Positions 8,778-17,455 of a stretch of 64,000 nucleotides of DNA are shown here, piece after piece (within the stretch, counting starts at the first letter, position 1; the number at the start of each line of letters is the position of its first letter). A program made the translations under genes and the position numbers. The stretch spans positions 186,001-250,000 of the forward strand of contig NGUZ01000002.1 in the NCBI GenBank assembly GCA_002154655.1, read 5' to 3'. Source of the stretch: Corynebacterium kefirresidentii. GTDB lineage: Bacteria; Actinomycetota; Actinomycetes; Mycobacteriales; Mycobacteriaceae. Below the pieces are notes generated by a model, which was not told the origin of the DNA, made no database searches, and saw only the letters and a list, made by a program, of their open reading frames with translations.

Positions 8778-10100
8778 CTACTTATTGATGACGGTCTTGA
8801 CCTGGTTGTCATAAATGGACTGCAGGGTCTTTTGCAGGTCTGTAAGCACCTTGGTGACGTCATCGCGGTTGGTGACAATCTTTTCGAAAGCACCACCAAT
8901 CTCCTGGTCCGCGCCGGGCAGGAAGACACGGGCATTATCCTGCGGGCGAGTCTCCGGAAGTTGCTTGATGGCGGTTTCGAAGTTCGGGTTTTCTTCCATG
9001 AACTTCTTCTGGTCCTTGTTGTCTACCGCGGTGGAGCGCACCGGCATATAGCCCACGTTCTGGGACCAGTAGCAGGTGTTTTCCTCATTGGTGATGAAGT
9101 CGATGAGCTTAATTGCAGCCAACTGGCGGTTCTTGCTGATGCCAGCTGGGATGGCAAGGCCAGCACCACCGGTGGGGCAGGCGCCGTCGCCAGTCGGGTT
9201 AGGCAGGAAGGCAGTACCGAGCTCGAACTTAGCGGTATCGGTCAGGCCTGCCAGGTCACCGGTGGACAGCACAGTCGCGGCTGCGCGGCCGGTGCCGAAC
9301 TCCATGGCCATGTCATTGCCCACGTAGGAGTAGCCCTTCTTTTCATCGGTGATGTCTTTGAGCCACTCGACGGCCTTGATGGTCTTGTCATCGGTGAACT
9401 TCAAGTCCCACTCATCGGAGTAGGCACCGCCCTTGGACCACAGTGGGCCTTGGAAGATCCAGCCCAGGTAGTCCACGGCATCGCCCCAGCCAAATGGCTT
9501 CATCTTGGAATCGGCCGCGGCGAGCTTCTTGGACCACTCGTCCATCTCATCCCAGGACTTCGGACCGCGGTCTGGCAGACCGGCCTTCTTCCACGCGTCC
9601 TTGTTGTAGTAGAACAACGGCGTGGAACGAGCGAAAGGAAGCGCAAAGTGGCCGCCGTCGTAGTTGTAATCCTCGTAGAGGGGCTGCACATAGGTAGACA
9701 GGTCGATGCCGGCTTCCTTCGCTAGGTCATCCACGTTGGCGATCTGGCCGTTGATGGCAAAGTTGTACCACCAGACGTCGGAAAGCACCACGATGTCCGG
9801 TAGATCTTGGCCGGTGAGCGCGGCGTTGAATTTCTGTGCAGCCTCTTCGTAGTTCTTGCCGGCATCAACGAGGTTGACCTTGATATCAGGATTCTCCTTT
9901 TCAAAGCGGGAGATGATTTCCTTCTCAATGTCCTTAGACGTGCCCGGGTGGTTGGACCACCAGGTCAGTTCGGTGACTTCACCATCGCCGCCTTTGTCTT
10001 TACCGCCTTGTGGGTTAGTAGAAGAGGTGCCGGCGCAAGCGGCGAGAGTGGTAGCAGATGCGGCTGTGGTAGCAAGGGCGAGGAATGTGCGGCGTAGCAT
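8778..10100 (-). CDS. ugpB: sn-glycerol-3-phosphate-binding lipoprotein
   Basis: 440-residue family 1 solute-binding protein. It has a lipoprotein signal with lipobox LAAC at about residues 19-22, followed by a Gly/Lys-rich linker. The FPLARSTPLFYYNKD-type stretch (here FARSTPLFYYNKDAWKKAG, about 140-158) is the UgpB hallmark. It captures glycerol-3-phosphate outside the membrane for UgpAE. A run of eight G's lies upstream of its AGGAG site in the gap from ugpE. Confidence 0.92.
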   Translation of the reverse strand: MLRRTFLALATTAASATTLAACAGTSSTNPQGGKDKGGDGEVTELTWWSNHPGTSKDIEKEIISRFEKENPDIKVNLVDAGKNYEEAAQKFNAALTGQDLPDIVVLSDVWWYNFAINGQIANVDDLAKEAGIDLSTYVQPLYEDYNYDGGHFALPFARSTPLFYYNKDAWKKAGLPDRGPKSWDEMDEWSKKLAAADSKMKPFGWGDAVDYLGWIFQGPLWSKGGAYSDEWDLKFTDDKTIKAVEWLKDITDEKKGYSYVGNDMAMEFGTGRAAATVLSTGDLAGLTDTAKFELGTAFLPNPTGDGACPTGGAGLAIPAGISKNRQLAAIKLIDFITNEENTCYWSQNVGYMPVRSTAVDNKDQKKFMEENPNFETAIKQLPETRPQDNARVFLPGADQEIGGAFEKIVTNRDDVTKVLTDLQKTLQSIYDNQVKTVINK

Positions 10101-10182
10101 GTAGTTCTCCTGAAAATTCCTGGTTAAGGGGGGGGAAATAAAATATGTGGAAACGGCGAGCGTGGGTGGGGTAGAAGTCCTT

Positions 10183-11049
10183 CTATCCCTTGACGGCGCC
10201 AGTGGTCAGGCCTTGAATCATGTACTTTTGCAAGGCTAGGAAGATGATCACCATCGGGATGATGGTGAGGATGGTGGCGGCCATAACCGGACCCCAGTTG
10301 GTTACGCCATCGTTGTTTTGCAGCATGGTCAGACCCACCTGCAATGGGGCAACGTCCTCGGTATCGGCCATGAGGAATGGCCACAGGTAGGTATTCCATT
10401 CATTGACCATGGTGATGACGGAAAACGCGGTCAGCGTTGGCCAAGAGACCGGCAGGAGCACCTTGGTAAGCAGGCGGATGGGGCCGGCGCCGTCCATACG
10501 GGCGGCTTCCACCAGCTCATAGGGCAGGGATAAAAAGTGGTTGCGCATGAGGAAGGTGCCGAAAGCCACGCCGGCCAGCGGCACGATGATGCCCACGAAG
10601 GTATTGCGCCAGCCCAAGGAATTGACCAAGGCGTAGTTAGAAATGACGGTGATCTCGCTGGGCACCATGAGTGAGGAAATGACCAATAAGAACACCAGAT
10701 GGCGGCCTGGGAAGCGCAGGATGGCCAGCGCATAGGCAGAAATGACACCAAGCACAATCTTGATGATGGACAGCACTGCGGTAATTACTACCGAGTTGCG
10801 CAGGTAGGTCCAGAAAGGCACGCGGGTGGTGGCATCGGAGTAATTCTCAGTCTCCCATACCGGCGGCAGCCAGTTAACCGGATCCGTATAAATATCGCCC
10901 TTGGCCTTGAAAGAGGTCATGAGGATCCAAAAGAGCGGGAGACCAATAAGGAGCAGTACCGCGAGGATGCCCAAATAGCCGCCTACGAGCTTCGCGCGAC
11001 GGGTGGTGGGGGATTCATCCGTGACCATGTGAAGGGTTGAAGTAGCCAT
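10183..11049 (-). CDS. ugpE: glycerol-3-phosphate ABC transporter permease
   Basis: 288-residue MalG-type inner-membrane permease with six predicted membrane segments. The cytoplasmic EAA loop reads AARMDGAGPIRLLTKVLLP near residues 192-210. Only 5 bp separate its start from the end of ugpA. It forms the channel heterodimer with UgpA. Confidence 0.92.
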   Translation of the reverse strand: MATSTLHMVTDESPTTRRAKLVGGYLGILAVLLLIGLPLFWILMTSFKAKGDIYTDPVNWLPPVWETENYSDATTRVPFWTYLRNSVVITAVLSIIKIVLGVISAYALAILRFPGRHLVFLLVISSLMVPSEITVISNYALVNSLGWRNTFVGIIVPLAGVAFGTFLMRNHFLSLPYELVEAARMDGAGPIRLLTKVLLPVSWPTLTAFSVITMVNEWNTYLWPFLMADTEDVAPLQVGLTMLQNNDGVTNWGPVMAATILTIIPMVIIFLALQKYMIQGLTTGAVKG

Positions 11050-11054
11050 GTGGG

Positions 11055-12035
11055 TTAACCTCGCTTATCCATGATGCGTACCTGGATCAGGGTGATGATG
11101 AGCAGGATCAGGAACAAGATGGTGGCGGCAGTCGCACCGTAGCCGGCGCGGAAGTTGACGAAGGTCTCGTTATAAATCTGGAAAACCAACGTCTGCGTGC
11201 CATTGCCCTGCGGGCCGCCACGGGTCATGACGTTGATGATGTCGAAGACCTGCACGGAGTTAAGAAGCACCGTGATGGAAAGGAAGAAGGTCGTATTGCG
11301 CAGCTGCGGCATGGTCACACGCCAGAATTTGCGCCAGCGTCCGGTGCCGTCGATAGCGGCGGCTTCATCCAGTTCCTTGTCTAGGCCTTGGAGCGCGGCT
11401 AGATAAATGACAAAGGTATATCCAAGGTTTTTCCACACGAAGGTGAACGTCACCATGAACATCGCCCAGCCTGGCACGGCATAGAAATTCGGGGAGTCGA
11501 TGCCGAACCAGCCCAGCATGTCCTGGATGAGGCCAAAGTTCGGGTCAAAGACGAATTGGAAGGCGATACCAATGGCCGCGCCAGAGATGGCATAGGGCGC
11601 GAAGACCACCGAGCGTGCAAAGTTGCGGCCCTTAATGTTCTGGTTGAGCAGTAATGCCAGCGCTAGACCAATGACCATGGAGCCTATGACCGCAAAGAAC
11701 GTGAATACCAAAGTGTTGAGCACGATGGTCTTCGTATCCTCGCGGCTAAACCACTCCACATAATTGTCCAAGCCTACAAAGGTGGAGGTAGGGCTGGAAA
11801 TATTCCAATTGAAAAAGGATAGCCGGATATTATCTAGCAGCGGCCGGTAAGTAAACACAGCCAGCAGGATCAGGTTCGGTGCTAATAGCGCTGCGGCCAG
11901 CAGCCATTCCTTGTGGCGATTGCGCGCTGCTTTGCGCACCAGTGCCGCAGAATCACTGGGGTTTTCCGTGTGGGCGGGACGGGCGATGGTAGTGCCTGAG
12001 TTGCCGCCACTGAGAGAGTCTTCCTGAAAGGTCAC
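11055..12035 (-). CDS. ugpA: glycerol-3-phosphate ABC transporter permease
   Basis: 326-residue MalF-type permease with six membrane segments after a cytoplasmic N-terminal tail of about 40 residues. EAA loop AAAIDGTGRWRKFWRVTMPQ near residue 226. First gene of the ugp operon. In C. glutamicum this operon is induced by phosphate starvation; I looked for a clear PhoR-type direct repeat in the 259 bp upstream and could not identify one with confidence. Confidence 0.92.
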   Translation of the reverse strand: MTFQEDSLSGGNSGTTIARPAHTENPSDSAALVRKAARNRHKEWLLAAALLAPNLILLAVFTYRPLLDNIRLSFFNWNISSPTSTFVGLDNYVEWFSREDTKTIVLNTLVFTFFAVIGSMVIGLALALLLNQNIKGRNFARSVVFAPYAISGAAIGIAFQFVFDPNFGLIQDMLGWFGIDSPNFYAVPGWAMFMVTFTFVWKNLGYTFVIYLAALQGLDKELDEAAAIDGTGRWRKFWRVTMPQLRNTTFFLSITVLLNSVQVFDIINVMTRGGPQGNGTQTLVFQIYNETFVNFRAGYGATAATILFLILLIITLIQVRIMDKRG

Positions 12036-12294
12036 CCGGTCAATCTAGGGTGGACGGGTGAAGCCCAGATACATGGAAAACAAACAATCAGTGAATTATT
12101 AATGTCCGATGGGTTAAAAGTGGATGCGTCATTGATCCTTTAAAAAACTCCAGCTCAGCGGGCCATGGCGTCTGTCTCTTTACCATAAAACTATGGCTGG
12201 CATTACAAAAATGCCTTGCTTGCCGACGCCCACCTTCCTCCCACCCTTCTACACTGGCACCCATATTCCACCGCGATTCCACAAGGAGGAAGCA

Positions 12295-13512
12295 ATGTCT
12301 GTCCGCACTGTCTGCAGTAACTATGACTCCGTCAAAGTTTGGCAGGAGCCACTTTATAAGGACCTGCATCAGCACCCAGAGCTATCAATGCAGGAGGAGC
12401 GCACGCTTGGCATCATCAAGGGCAAGCTTGCTGACTTCGGGTTTGAACAAGTGGATGTAGGCGGTGGCGTGGTTGGCATTTTAGAAAATGGTGCCGGGCC
12501 AACTGTCATGCTGCGCGCGGATTTTGATGGCCTACCAGTCAAGGAGGACACTGGCCTGGATTATGCCTCCACCGATACCGCCCTTGACCCGGATGGAAAC
12601 CCCATACCCGTCATGCACGCCTGCGGTCACGATTCGCACGTGGCCAGCCTGCTGGGCATGGGTGCGCTCATGGCGCAGGCCACCGACCAGTGGTCCGGCA
12701 CCCTGCAACTAATTTTCCAACCGGGCGAGGAAATCGCCGCCGGTGCCCAGTCCATGGTGGATGACGGTCTGGTAGATAAGGTAGCAACTCCCGATGTTGT
12801 CCTAGGTCAACATGTTTTTGCTAGCCAATTTCCTGCTGGCACCGTTGCTCTTGCCGCAGGACCCTTCATGTCCACCGCGGTAAGTCTGGATGTCAAGGTT
12901 TATGGCCAAGGCTCGCACGGCTCCATGCCACACCTCAGCGTCGATCCAGTGGTGCTGGCCAGCTCCATTGTGATGCGCCTTCAGACAGTCATTTCCCGCG
13001 AACTAAGCCCTTCCGAGTTTGGTGTGTTGACCGTGGGTGCTATCAATGCCGGTTCGAAGGCAAATATCATTCCCTTTGAGGCTAACCTGAAGATCAACGT
13101 GCGTGCCTATAGTGAGCAAGTACGCGACAAAATCTCCGACGCCATCGAGCGCATCGTCAACGCTGAGTGCCAGGCTGCCGGTAGCCCTCAGCCTGCTGAA
13201 TTTAACTATCACGATGCCTACCCGCTTACCAGCAATGATGACGAGACCACGGCGCGGCTCCAGAAAGCCTTCACATCCTACTTCGGCGCCGACCGCGTTC
13301 TCACCGCAGAGCCCCTAACAGCCAGCGAGGATTTCTCCACCATTGCGCGAGCCTATGGGGTTCCCTATTGCTTCTGGGTATTTTCCGGCCGCGAAGAAGG
13401 AAAGGATGTTCCCAACCACAGCCCGCACTTCGCCCCACGGCTCCAACCCACATTGCGCACTGGCACCGAAGCACTTGCTGCCGCTGCATTGAGCTATTTG
13501 GGCAACGACTAA
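12295..13512 (+). CDS. M20-family metal-dependent amidohydrolase
   Basis: 405-residue amidohydrolase of the M20D group (hippurate hydrolase / N-acyl-amino acid deacylase type). Metal ligands are visible in HACGHDSHVASLLG (about 106-119), FQPGEEIAAGAQ (about 142-153), and a C-terminal NHSPHFAP His. DFDGLPVKEDTGL is the family substrate-side motif. The ATG at 12295 follows AAGGAGGA by 4 bases; an upstream in-frame ATG at 12193 lacks this. Proteins of this family release amino acids from N-acylated or small peptide conjugates; the exact substrate is not evident. It precedes a cluster of amino-acid transporters. Confidence 0.9.
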   Translation: MSVRTVCSNYDSVKVWQEPLYKDLHQHPELSMQEERTLGIIKGKLADFGFEQVDVGGGVVGILENGAGPTVMLRADFDGLPVKEDTGLDYASTDTALDPDGNPIPVMHACGHDSHVASLLGMGALMAQATDQWSGTLQLIFQPGEEIAAGAQSMVDDGLVDKVATPDVVLGQHVFASQFPAGTVALAAGPFMSTAVSLDVKVYGQGSHGSMPHLSVDPVVLASSIVMRLQTVISRELSPSEFGVLTVGAINAGSKANIIPFEANLKINVRAYSEQVRDKISDAIERIVNAECQAAGSPQPAEFNYHDAYPLTSNDDETTARLQKAFTSYFGADRVLTAEPLTASEDFSTIARAYGVPYCFWVFSGREEGKDVPNHSPHFAPRLQPTLRTGTEALAAAALSYLGND

Positions 13513-13527
13513 GCGGGAAACTGTACA

Positions 13528-13559
13528 TGGCCGCACGGTTTTTAAAAGATGTGCGGCCA
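13528..13559 (+). terminator. hairpin after the amidohydrolase gene
   Basis: Perfect 9-bp stem TGGCCGCAC / GTGCGGCCA 15 bases after the stop codon, with a 14-nt loop containing TTTTTAAAA. No T tract follows, so it may be an mRNA-end stabiliser rather than a strong terminator. Confidence 0.5.
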
Positions 13560-13686
13560 ATGCTGCTGGCATCCGGGCTGTGGGGGGGTAGTACATAGCC
13601 GCCAGGTCTGGTGAGTTTTCTCTATGCAAGGTTTTCCTGCGTCCACCGCGCTTCTTAGTGCAATTAACCGGCAGACCCCTAAAACA

Positions 13687-13776
13687 GCTCCAACGCCCGG
13701 GCCTCACTTGGGGCCGCAGGGCGCTGGAACTGGTTCTCTCTATCTCTCTTGCGTTCTCTCAAACGCATGAACTTAA
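13687..13776 (+). ncRNA. CU-rich structured RNA element, copy A
   Basis: First of three related elements (also at 15360 and 17081). It begins with an imperfect GC-rich hairpin (CCAACGCCC pairing with GGGCGCTGG), then GGTTCTCTCTATCTCTCTTG, then a small hairpin TGCGT-TCTCTCAA-ACGCA whose loop again carries CTCTC, and ends ATGAACTTAAG. It lacks the middle GTTTCCA/TGGAAAC hairpin of the other two copies. It lies 175 bp after the amidohydrolase gene and 250 bp before thrE. The sequence and structure are directly visible; that it is an RNA is inference. Confidence 0.5.
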
Positions 13777-13805
13777 GATAACTCCCTAGCCTGCTACAGG
13801 CCTGC

Positions 13806-13949
13806 GTTTTACCTGTGAGTATTGTGGTAATGGGGTGGAAATCGGCTAATAGACGCGCAAACCCGCCCACGGTGTAAAGGGCGGTGACCTCTAGGCCGAT
13901 GAAGAACTATTCATAGGGGTGCGGTTCTGCGTAGGATTCTAGGTAAAAC
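13806..13949 (+). promoter_or_regulatory. riboswitch-like three-helix leader upstream of thrE
   Basis: A 144-nt domain closed by a perfect 9-bp helix GTTTTACCT (13806-13814) with AGGTAAAAC (13941-13949). Inside are a long stem made of ATCGGC/GCCGAT (13841/13895), TAGA/TCTA and CCGCCC/GGGCGG (13863/13879), and a second stem AGAAC/GTTCT (13903/13924). Downstream, 13960-14000 can fold in mutually exclusive ways (TTCTCG with CGAGAA, or GGCTTC with GAAGCC, or GCCT with AGGC) just before the thrE ribosome-binding site. It does not match a riboswitch consensus I recognise. The fold is hand-drawn. Confidence 0.4.
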
Positions 13950-14026
13950 TAAAAGTGTGTTCTCGGGCTTCGGTTGGGGTCGAGAAGCCTTTAAATAGGC
14001 GCTAAAACCGTGTCAGAGGAGGAGAT

Positions 14027-15337
14027 GTGTCGCAACAATTTGATCCAGAATTGCACCGGCAAATGGGCGTGGAAGCGGATGTTGTCTTGCGGGTGGGAAT
14101 GCTCCTAATGGGTGCCGGCACTTCTGGCTACCGTGTTTTAAGGGGGATGAAACGCAGTGCGCGAGCTTTGGGGTTTGACCACTTAGACGCCACAGTGGGT
14201 TTGACGCAGATTACTTGTACGTTCCACCGCGGGGAATATTTCAGGACAGTGATTGCCCGGCAACATTCTCCTGCGGTTGATGCTTCGCGGATAGAAGCCT
14301 TAGAAGACCTGACCCATAATCGTCTCTATGCAGGGATTACTGCCCAAGAGCTGGCGGCAATGCTGGATGTTATTGAGTTTGGTGTCAAAAAGCGCTGGAG
14401 TGGTTTAGTTCTTTCTTTTGCCGCCGCGATCGCGTGCGCGGCGTTTGCGTATCTTAACTTTTTCCCGCTAGAAGCGGTGGGGTTGGTGGCTCTAGCGGCG
14501 TTTGCAGGCCAGTTTGTGCGGTACACGGTTCTCCACCGGCACGTCCATCAAATCGGGGGAGTAATTGCTGGCGGGACAACGGCAAGTATCGTTTTCTTCC
14601 TTTTAACGGAATTTTTTGGCGCGATAGGCTCAGTGGATCCGAGTGAATTGTCCTCGGGCGTGGTAGCAGCGGTTTTATTCTTGATTCCCGGATTTCCTCT
14701 TTTCTCTGCTTTGATCGATATTGCGCGTTTTGATTTGGACGCAGGAATAGTCAGGTTAGGGTACGCCTTCACTGTTATATTTACAGCGACTTTCACGGTC
14801 TCGATGGTTAGCTGGTTGACACAACTTACCCCTGATCCACCCGCCCCTGCACAGGATATGAGGTGGTTTTTGTTGGCGCCGGTCGCAAGTTTTCTGGGAA
14901 TTGCTGGCTTTGCCTTTCTTTTCAACTCTTCCCGCCGCATGGTTTTGGTCGCAGCGTGTGTCGGAACGGTGGCAAACGAGCTCCGTTTGATCCTCATTCA
15001 CGCTGGTACAACTATTTTCTTTGCGGCATTCGTGGGAGGGCTATTGATTGGGCTGCTAGGTGCGGTTGCTTCTAAAAAGGCCCGCCTTCCTCGTATTACA
15101 ACGACCGTTCCGGCTGCAGTGATCATGATTCCGGGGGTGACAATGTTTAGAGCAGTGTTTTATTTGAATGACGGTCAAATGGATCAAGCTTTGGCAAACG
15201 TTGCGACAGGAATGATGGTGGTTGGCTCCATTGGCGCCGGATTGGTGTTTTCTCGCCTGCTAACTGATAAGGATTGGGCATTGGGCCGACTTATTGATTT
15301 TGATAAAAAGATTCCGCAGAAGCCCTCTATAGCATGA
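14027..15337 (+). CDS. thrE: threonine/serine exporter, ThrE family
   Basis: 436-residue membrane protein with a soluble N-terminal part (about 1-130, including FHRGEYFRTVIARQHSPAVD, of the ThrE/DUF1212 family) followed by about ten hydrophobic segments. C. glutamicum ThrE, the founding member, exports threonine and serine by proton antiport; this copy is about 50 residues shorter. The GTG start at 14027 follows AGAGGAGGAG closely. It is flanked by two CU-rich RNA elements and preceded by a riboswitch-like leader. Neighbouring genes also move amino acids or similar solutes. Confidence 0.85.
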   Translation: MSQQFDPELHRQMGVEADVVLRVGMLLMGAGTSGYRVLRGMKRSARALGFDHLDATVGLTQITCTFHRGEYFRTVIARQHSPAVDASRIEALEDLTHNRLYAGITAQELAAMLDVIEFGVKKRWSGLVLSFAAAIACAAFAYLNFFPLEAVGLVALAAFAGQFVRYTVLHRHVHQIGGVIAGGTTASIVFFLLTEFFGAIGSVDPSELSSGVVAAVLFLIPGFPLFSALIDIARFDLDAGIVRLGYAFTVIFTATFTVSMVSWLTQLTPDPPAPAQDMRWFLLAPVASFLGIAGFAFLFNSSRRMVLVAACVGTVANELRLILIHAGTTIFFAAFVGGLLIGLLGAVASKKARLPRITTTVPAAVIMIPGVTMFRAVFYLNDGQMDQALANVATGMMVVGSIGAGLVFSRLLTDKDWALGRLIDFDKKIPQKPSIA

Positions 15338-15359
15338 AGTTAGGGTCTTAACTGGGAAA

Positions 15360-15520
15360 ACGCCTGTGGCCCCCACTTCCTTTCGGAACTGGGAGCCACA
15401 GGCGTCTCTCTCACTGTTTCCATATATCGGCATGTGCCGCCCTGTGGAAACTGCAGGGGGTTCTCTCTCTATCTCTCTCGTATGCGCTCTCTCAAGCGCA
15501 CGATCTCAGTATGGGGCACT
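15360..15520 (+). ncRNA. CU-rich structured RNA element, copy B
   Basis: Starts 22 bases after the thrE stop. Hairpin 1: ACGCCTGTGGC / GCCACAGGCGT (15360-15405), followed by TCTCTCTC. Hairpin 2: GTTTCCA / TGGAAAC (15416-15451) with an inner CGGC/GCCG. Then GGGGGTTCTCTCTCTATCTC plus TCTCG. Hairpin 3: TGCGC-TCTCTCAA-GCGCA (15483-15500). It ends GTATGGGGCAC, shared with copy C. Hairpin 1 may terminate thrE, but its tail is CU instead of U. Orientation follows the upstream gene. Confidence 0.55.
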
Positions 15521-15738
15521 GTGCTGTAGCCTCCATGAGGTCCGGCTGTTGGGTGGCTGTTAATGGCTGGGAAAGGATGGATAAGGCGCTGACAAGCGTA
15601 ACAATTGTGGGGGAGCGCAATATTGGCGCATAAAAGTGACGTACACCATAAGTTGATTCTGTAGGGTTGAGGGCATGCGCGCAGCGGGCCTGCGCCGTTT
15701 TCAACTGCTTGTATAGCTACAGAATTGAGGTGAGGAGC

Positions 15739-17058
15739 ATGTCTCCTCTCACTTCCCAACCCCCAGCCAATGATGCCGTGCCGGCACAGGTGGAAGATAC
15801 AGAAGAAACAAAACGCCAGCATCGCTCGGCCATAAAGGCAGCGTTTATAGGCACCTTCATTGAGTGGTTCGATTACGCGGCCTATATCTATATGTCCGCG
15901 ATTATCTCCCGGGTCTTTTTCCCAGAGATGGAAGGCCGCCGTGCCCTGATTATGACGTTTGCACTCTTTGCGCTGTCATTTTTGGTACGGCCTTTGGGTG
16001 GCATCGTATGGGGTCACTTCGGTGATAAACACGGACGCATCCAGACCCTAACGGTCTCCATTGTGATGATGTCCCTGGCTACCGCGTGCATCGGTTTCCT
16101 TCCCGGCTATGTCACCATCGGCTTCGCCGCGTCCCTTTTGCTGCTGCTGTGCCGCATGGTGCAGGGCTTTTCGGCAGCCGGTGAGTATGCAGGCGCGGCC
16201 ACGCACTTGGCCGAGATCGCTCCGGCCGGCAAGCGCGGCATATATTCCGCGGTGGTGCCGTCCGCTACGGCTTCCGGCTTGTTGCTGGGCTCGCTCATTG
16301 CGGCGTTTCTGACGGGCGTGCTCGACGATGCTGCCTTGGATTCCTGGGGCTGGCGCGTGCCTTTCTTGATTGCGCTGCCTTTGGGCATGTACGGTCTGTG
16401 GATTCGCCGTCATACGGAGGAGTCCTCCCACTTTGAGGATCAGGATGAACCGGAAGAATCTCCGCTGCGTGAGGTGCTCAAGTACCCCAAGGCCTTGGCC
16501 ATTGCCTTTGCTGGTGCGGTGCTCAACGCCATTGGCTTCTACGTCATCTTGACCTACCTGCCCACCTACCTCTCAGAAGAGCTGGGTATGGCCGCAACCC
16601 CGGCGTTTATAGCATCCTCTGTTGCCTCCGCATTTTATGTGGGCTTTGCCTTGCTTACCGGCATGCTTTCGGACCGCCTGGGCCGCCGCACGACCATGCT
16701 GTGCGCCGCAGCTTTTATGGGCGTGACTATCATTCCGGCCTTTATGCTTCTCGACGGCGCCGGAATCCTCCTCGTCATTATCATTCAAGTCTGCTTGGGT
16801 GGCGTGCTGGCGCTTAACGATGGCGTCCTGCCTTCCTTCCTTTCCGAGCAGTTCCCCACGCACGTGCGCCTGTCCGGCTTCGCGCTGACGTTTAATACGG
16901 CCAATGCTATCTTTGGCGGTACCGCTCCGATGATTGCCACCTGGCTTATTGATGTCACTGGTCTGCAGCTTGCCCCTGCTTTCTATTTGGTGGCTGCGGC
17001 GCTGGTGACTGGAACCGCGGTGCTATTCGCGTCGAAAAAGAATAAGCTGCACCAGTAG
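15739..17058 (+). CDS. MFS transporter, metabolite:H+ symporter (MHS) type
   Basis: 439-residue major facilitator with 12 predicted membrane segments. The N-terminal FIGTFIEWFDYAAYIYMSA segment and the loop-2 motif GHFGDKHGRIQTL (about 92-104) are typical of the MHS group (ProP, KgtP, ShiA). The second-half copy reads DRLGRRTTM. Members carry proline/betaine, dicarboxylates or shikimate with protons; the substrate here is not evident. The ATG at 15739 follows TGAGGAG. RNA elements B and C bracket the gene. Confidence 0.88.
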   Translation: MSPLTSQPPANDAVPAQVEDTEETKRQHRSAIKAAFIGTFIEWFDYAAYIYMSAIISRVFFPEMEGRRALIMTFALFALSFLVRPLGGIVWGHFGDKHGRIQTLTVSIVMMSLATACIGFLPGYVTIGFAASLLLLLCRMVQGFSAAGEYAGAATHLAEIAPAGKRGIYSAVVPSATASGLLLGSLIAAFLTGVLDDAALDSWGWRVPFLIALPLGMYGLWIRRHTEESSHFEDQDEPEESPLREVLKYPKALAIAFAGAVLNAIGFYVILTYLPTYLSEELGMAATPAFIASSVASAFYVGFALLTGMLSDRLGRRTTMLCAAAFMGVTIIPAFMLLDGAGILLVIIIQVCLGGVLALNDGVLPSFLSEQFPTHVRLSGFALTFNTANAIFGGTAPMIATWLIDVTGLQLAPAFYLVAAALVTGTAVLFASKKNKLHQ

Positions 17059-17080
17059 CGTTTCGCTATAAAAGGATAAA

Positions 17081-17235
17081 ACGCCTGCGGCCCTCGGAAC
17101 CGGAAGGAACCGAGGGCCGCAGGCGTCTCTCTACAAGGTGTTTCCATGTATCGGCTTTAGCCGCCCTCTGGAAACTGAGGGGTTCTCTCTATCTCTCTCG
17201 TATGCGCTCTCTCAAACGCATGATTTAAGTATGGG
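17081..17235 (+). ncRNA. CU-rich structured RNA element, copy C
   Basis: Starts 22 bases after the MFS stop, the same distance as copy B from thrE. Hairpin 1 is a perfect 17-bp stem, 17081-17097 with 17110-17126, loop AACCGGAAGGAA. Then TCTCTCTAC. Hairpin 2: GTTTCCA / TGGAAAC (17140-17175) with inner CGGC-TTTA-GCCG. Then GGGGTTCTCTCTATCTCTCT. Hairpin 3: ATGCG-CTCTCTCAAA-CGCAT (17202-17221), then GATTTAAGTATGGGGCAC. All three single-stranded segments carry CTCTC. Confidence 0.55.
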
Positions 17236-17380
17236 GCACGGGGCTGCTACCACAATGGATTGTGCCTGATAGGTCCCTGCTAGTTGCTGAAAGTTTACTG
17301 CTAGCCCATTTGTGGCTTAGTAGTCATAACTTTCGGCAGTATTTGCATCCGCGCCAATGCGCTGCAGGTGTGTGCGGCGC

Positions 17381-17428
17381 CTTTTCCTGTTCTGACATGT
17401 TGTCTCCCACCTTGTCAGACAGGAAAAG
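17381..17428. terminator. symmetrical inverted repeat between element C and sdaC
   Basis: Sixteen paired bases, CTTTTCCTGT-(T)-CTGACA with TGTCAG-ACAGGAAAAG, one bulged T, 15-nt loop. It lies 27 bp past the stop of minus-strand sdaC and could end transcription from either side, although no long T tract follows on either strand. Confidence 0.5.
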
Positions 17429-17455
17429 TCCTTGTAGAACCACCTTTTTGTGGGA

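Noticed and set aside
10120..10140. G-rich tract in the ugpE-ugpB gap as a possible phase-variation site
   Set aside because: It lies in an untranslated gap, is only eight G's and no frame depends on it.
12193..12294. N-terminal extension of the M20 amidohydrolase
   Set aside because: The upstream ATG lacks a ribosome-binding site and the extra residues are Pro/Thr-rich noise; the ATG at 12295 has AAGGAGGA.
12036..12294. PhoR-type direct repeats for the ugp operon
   Set aside because: Only scattered GTGAA-like words with no consistent spacing.
15667..15738. N-terminal extension of the MFS carrier
   Set aside because: The extra codons look non-coding and lack a good start signal; TGAGGAG precedes the ATG at 15739.
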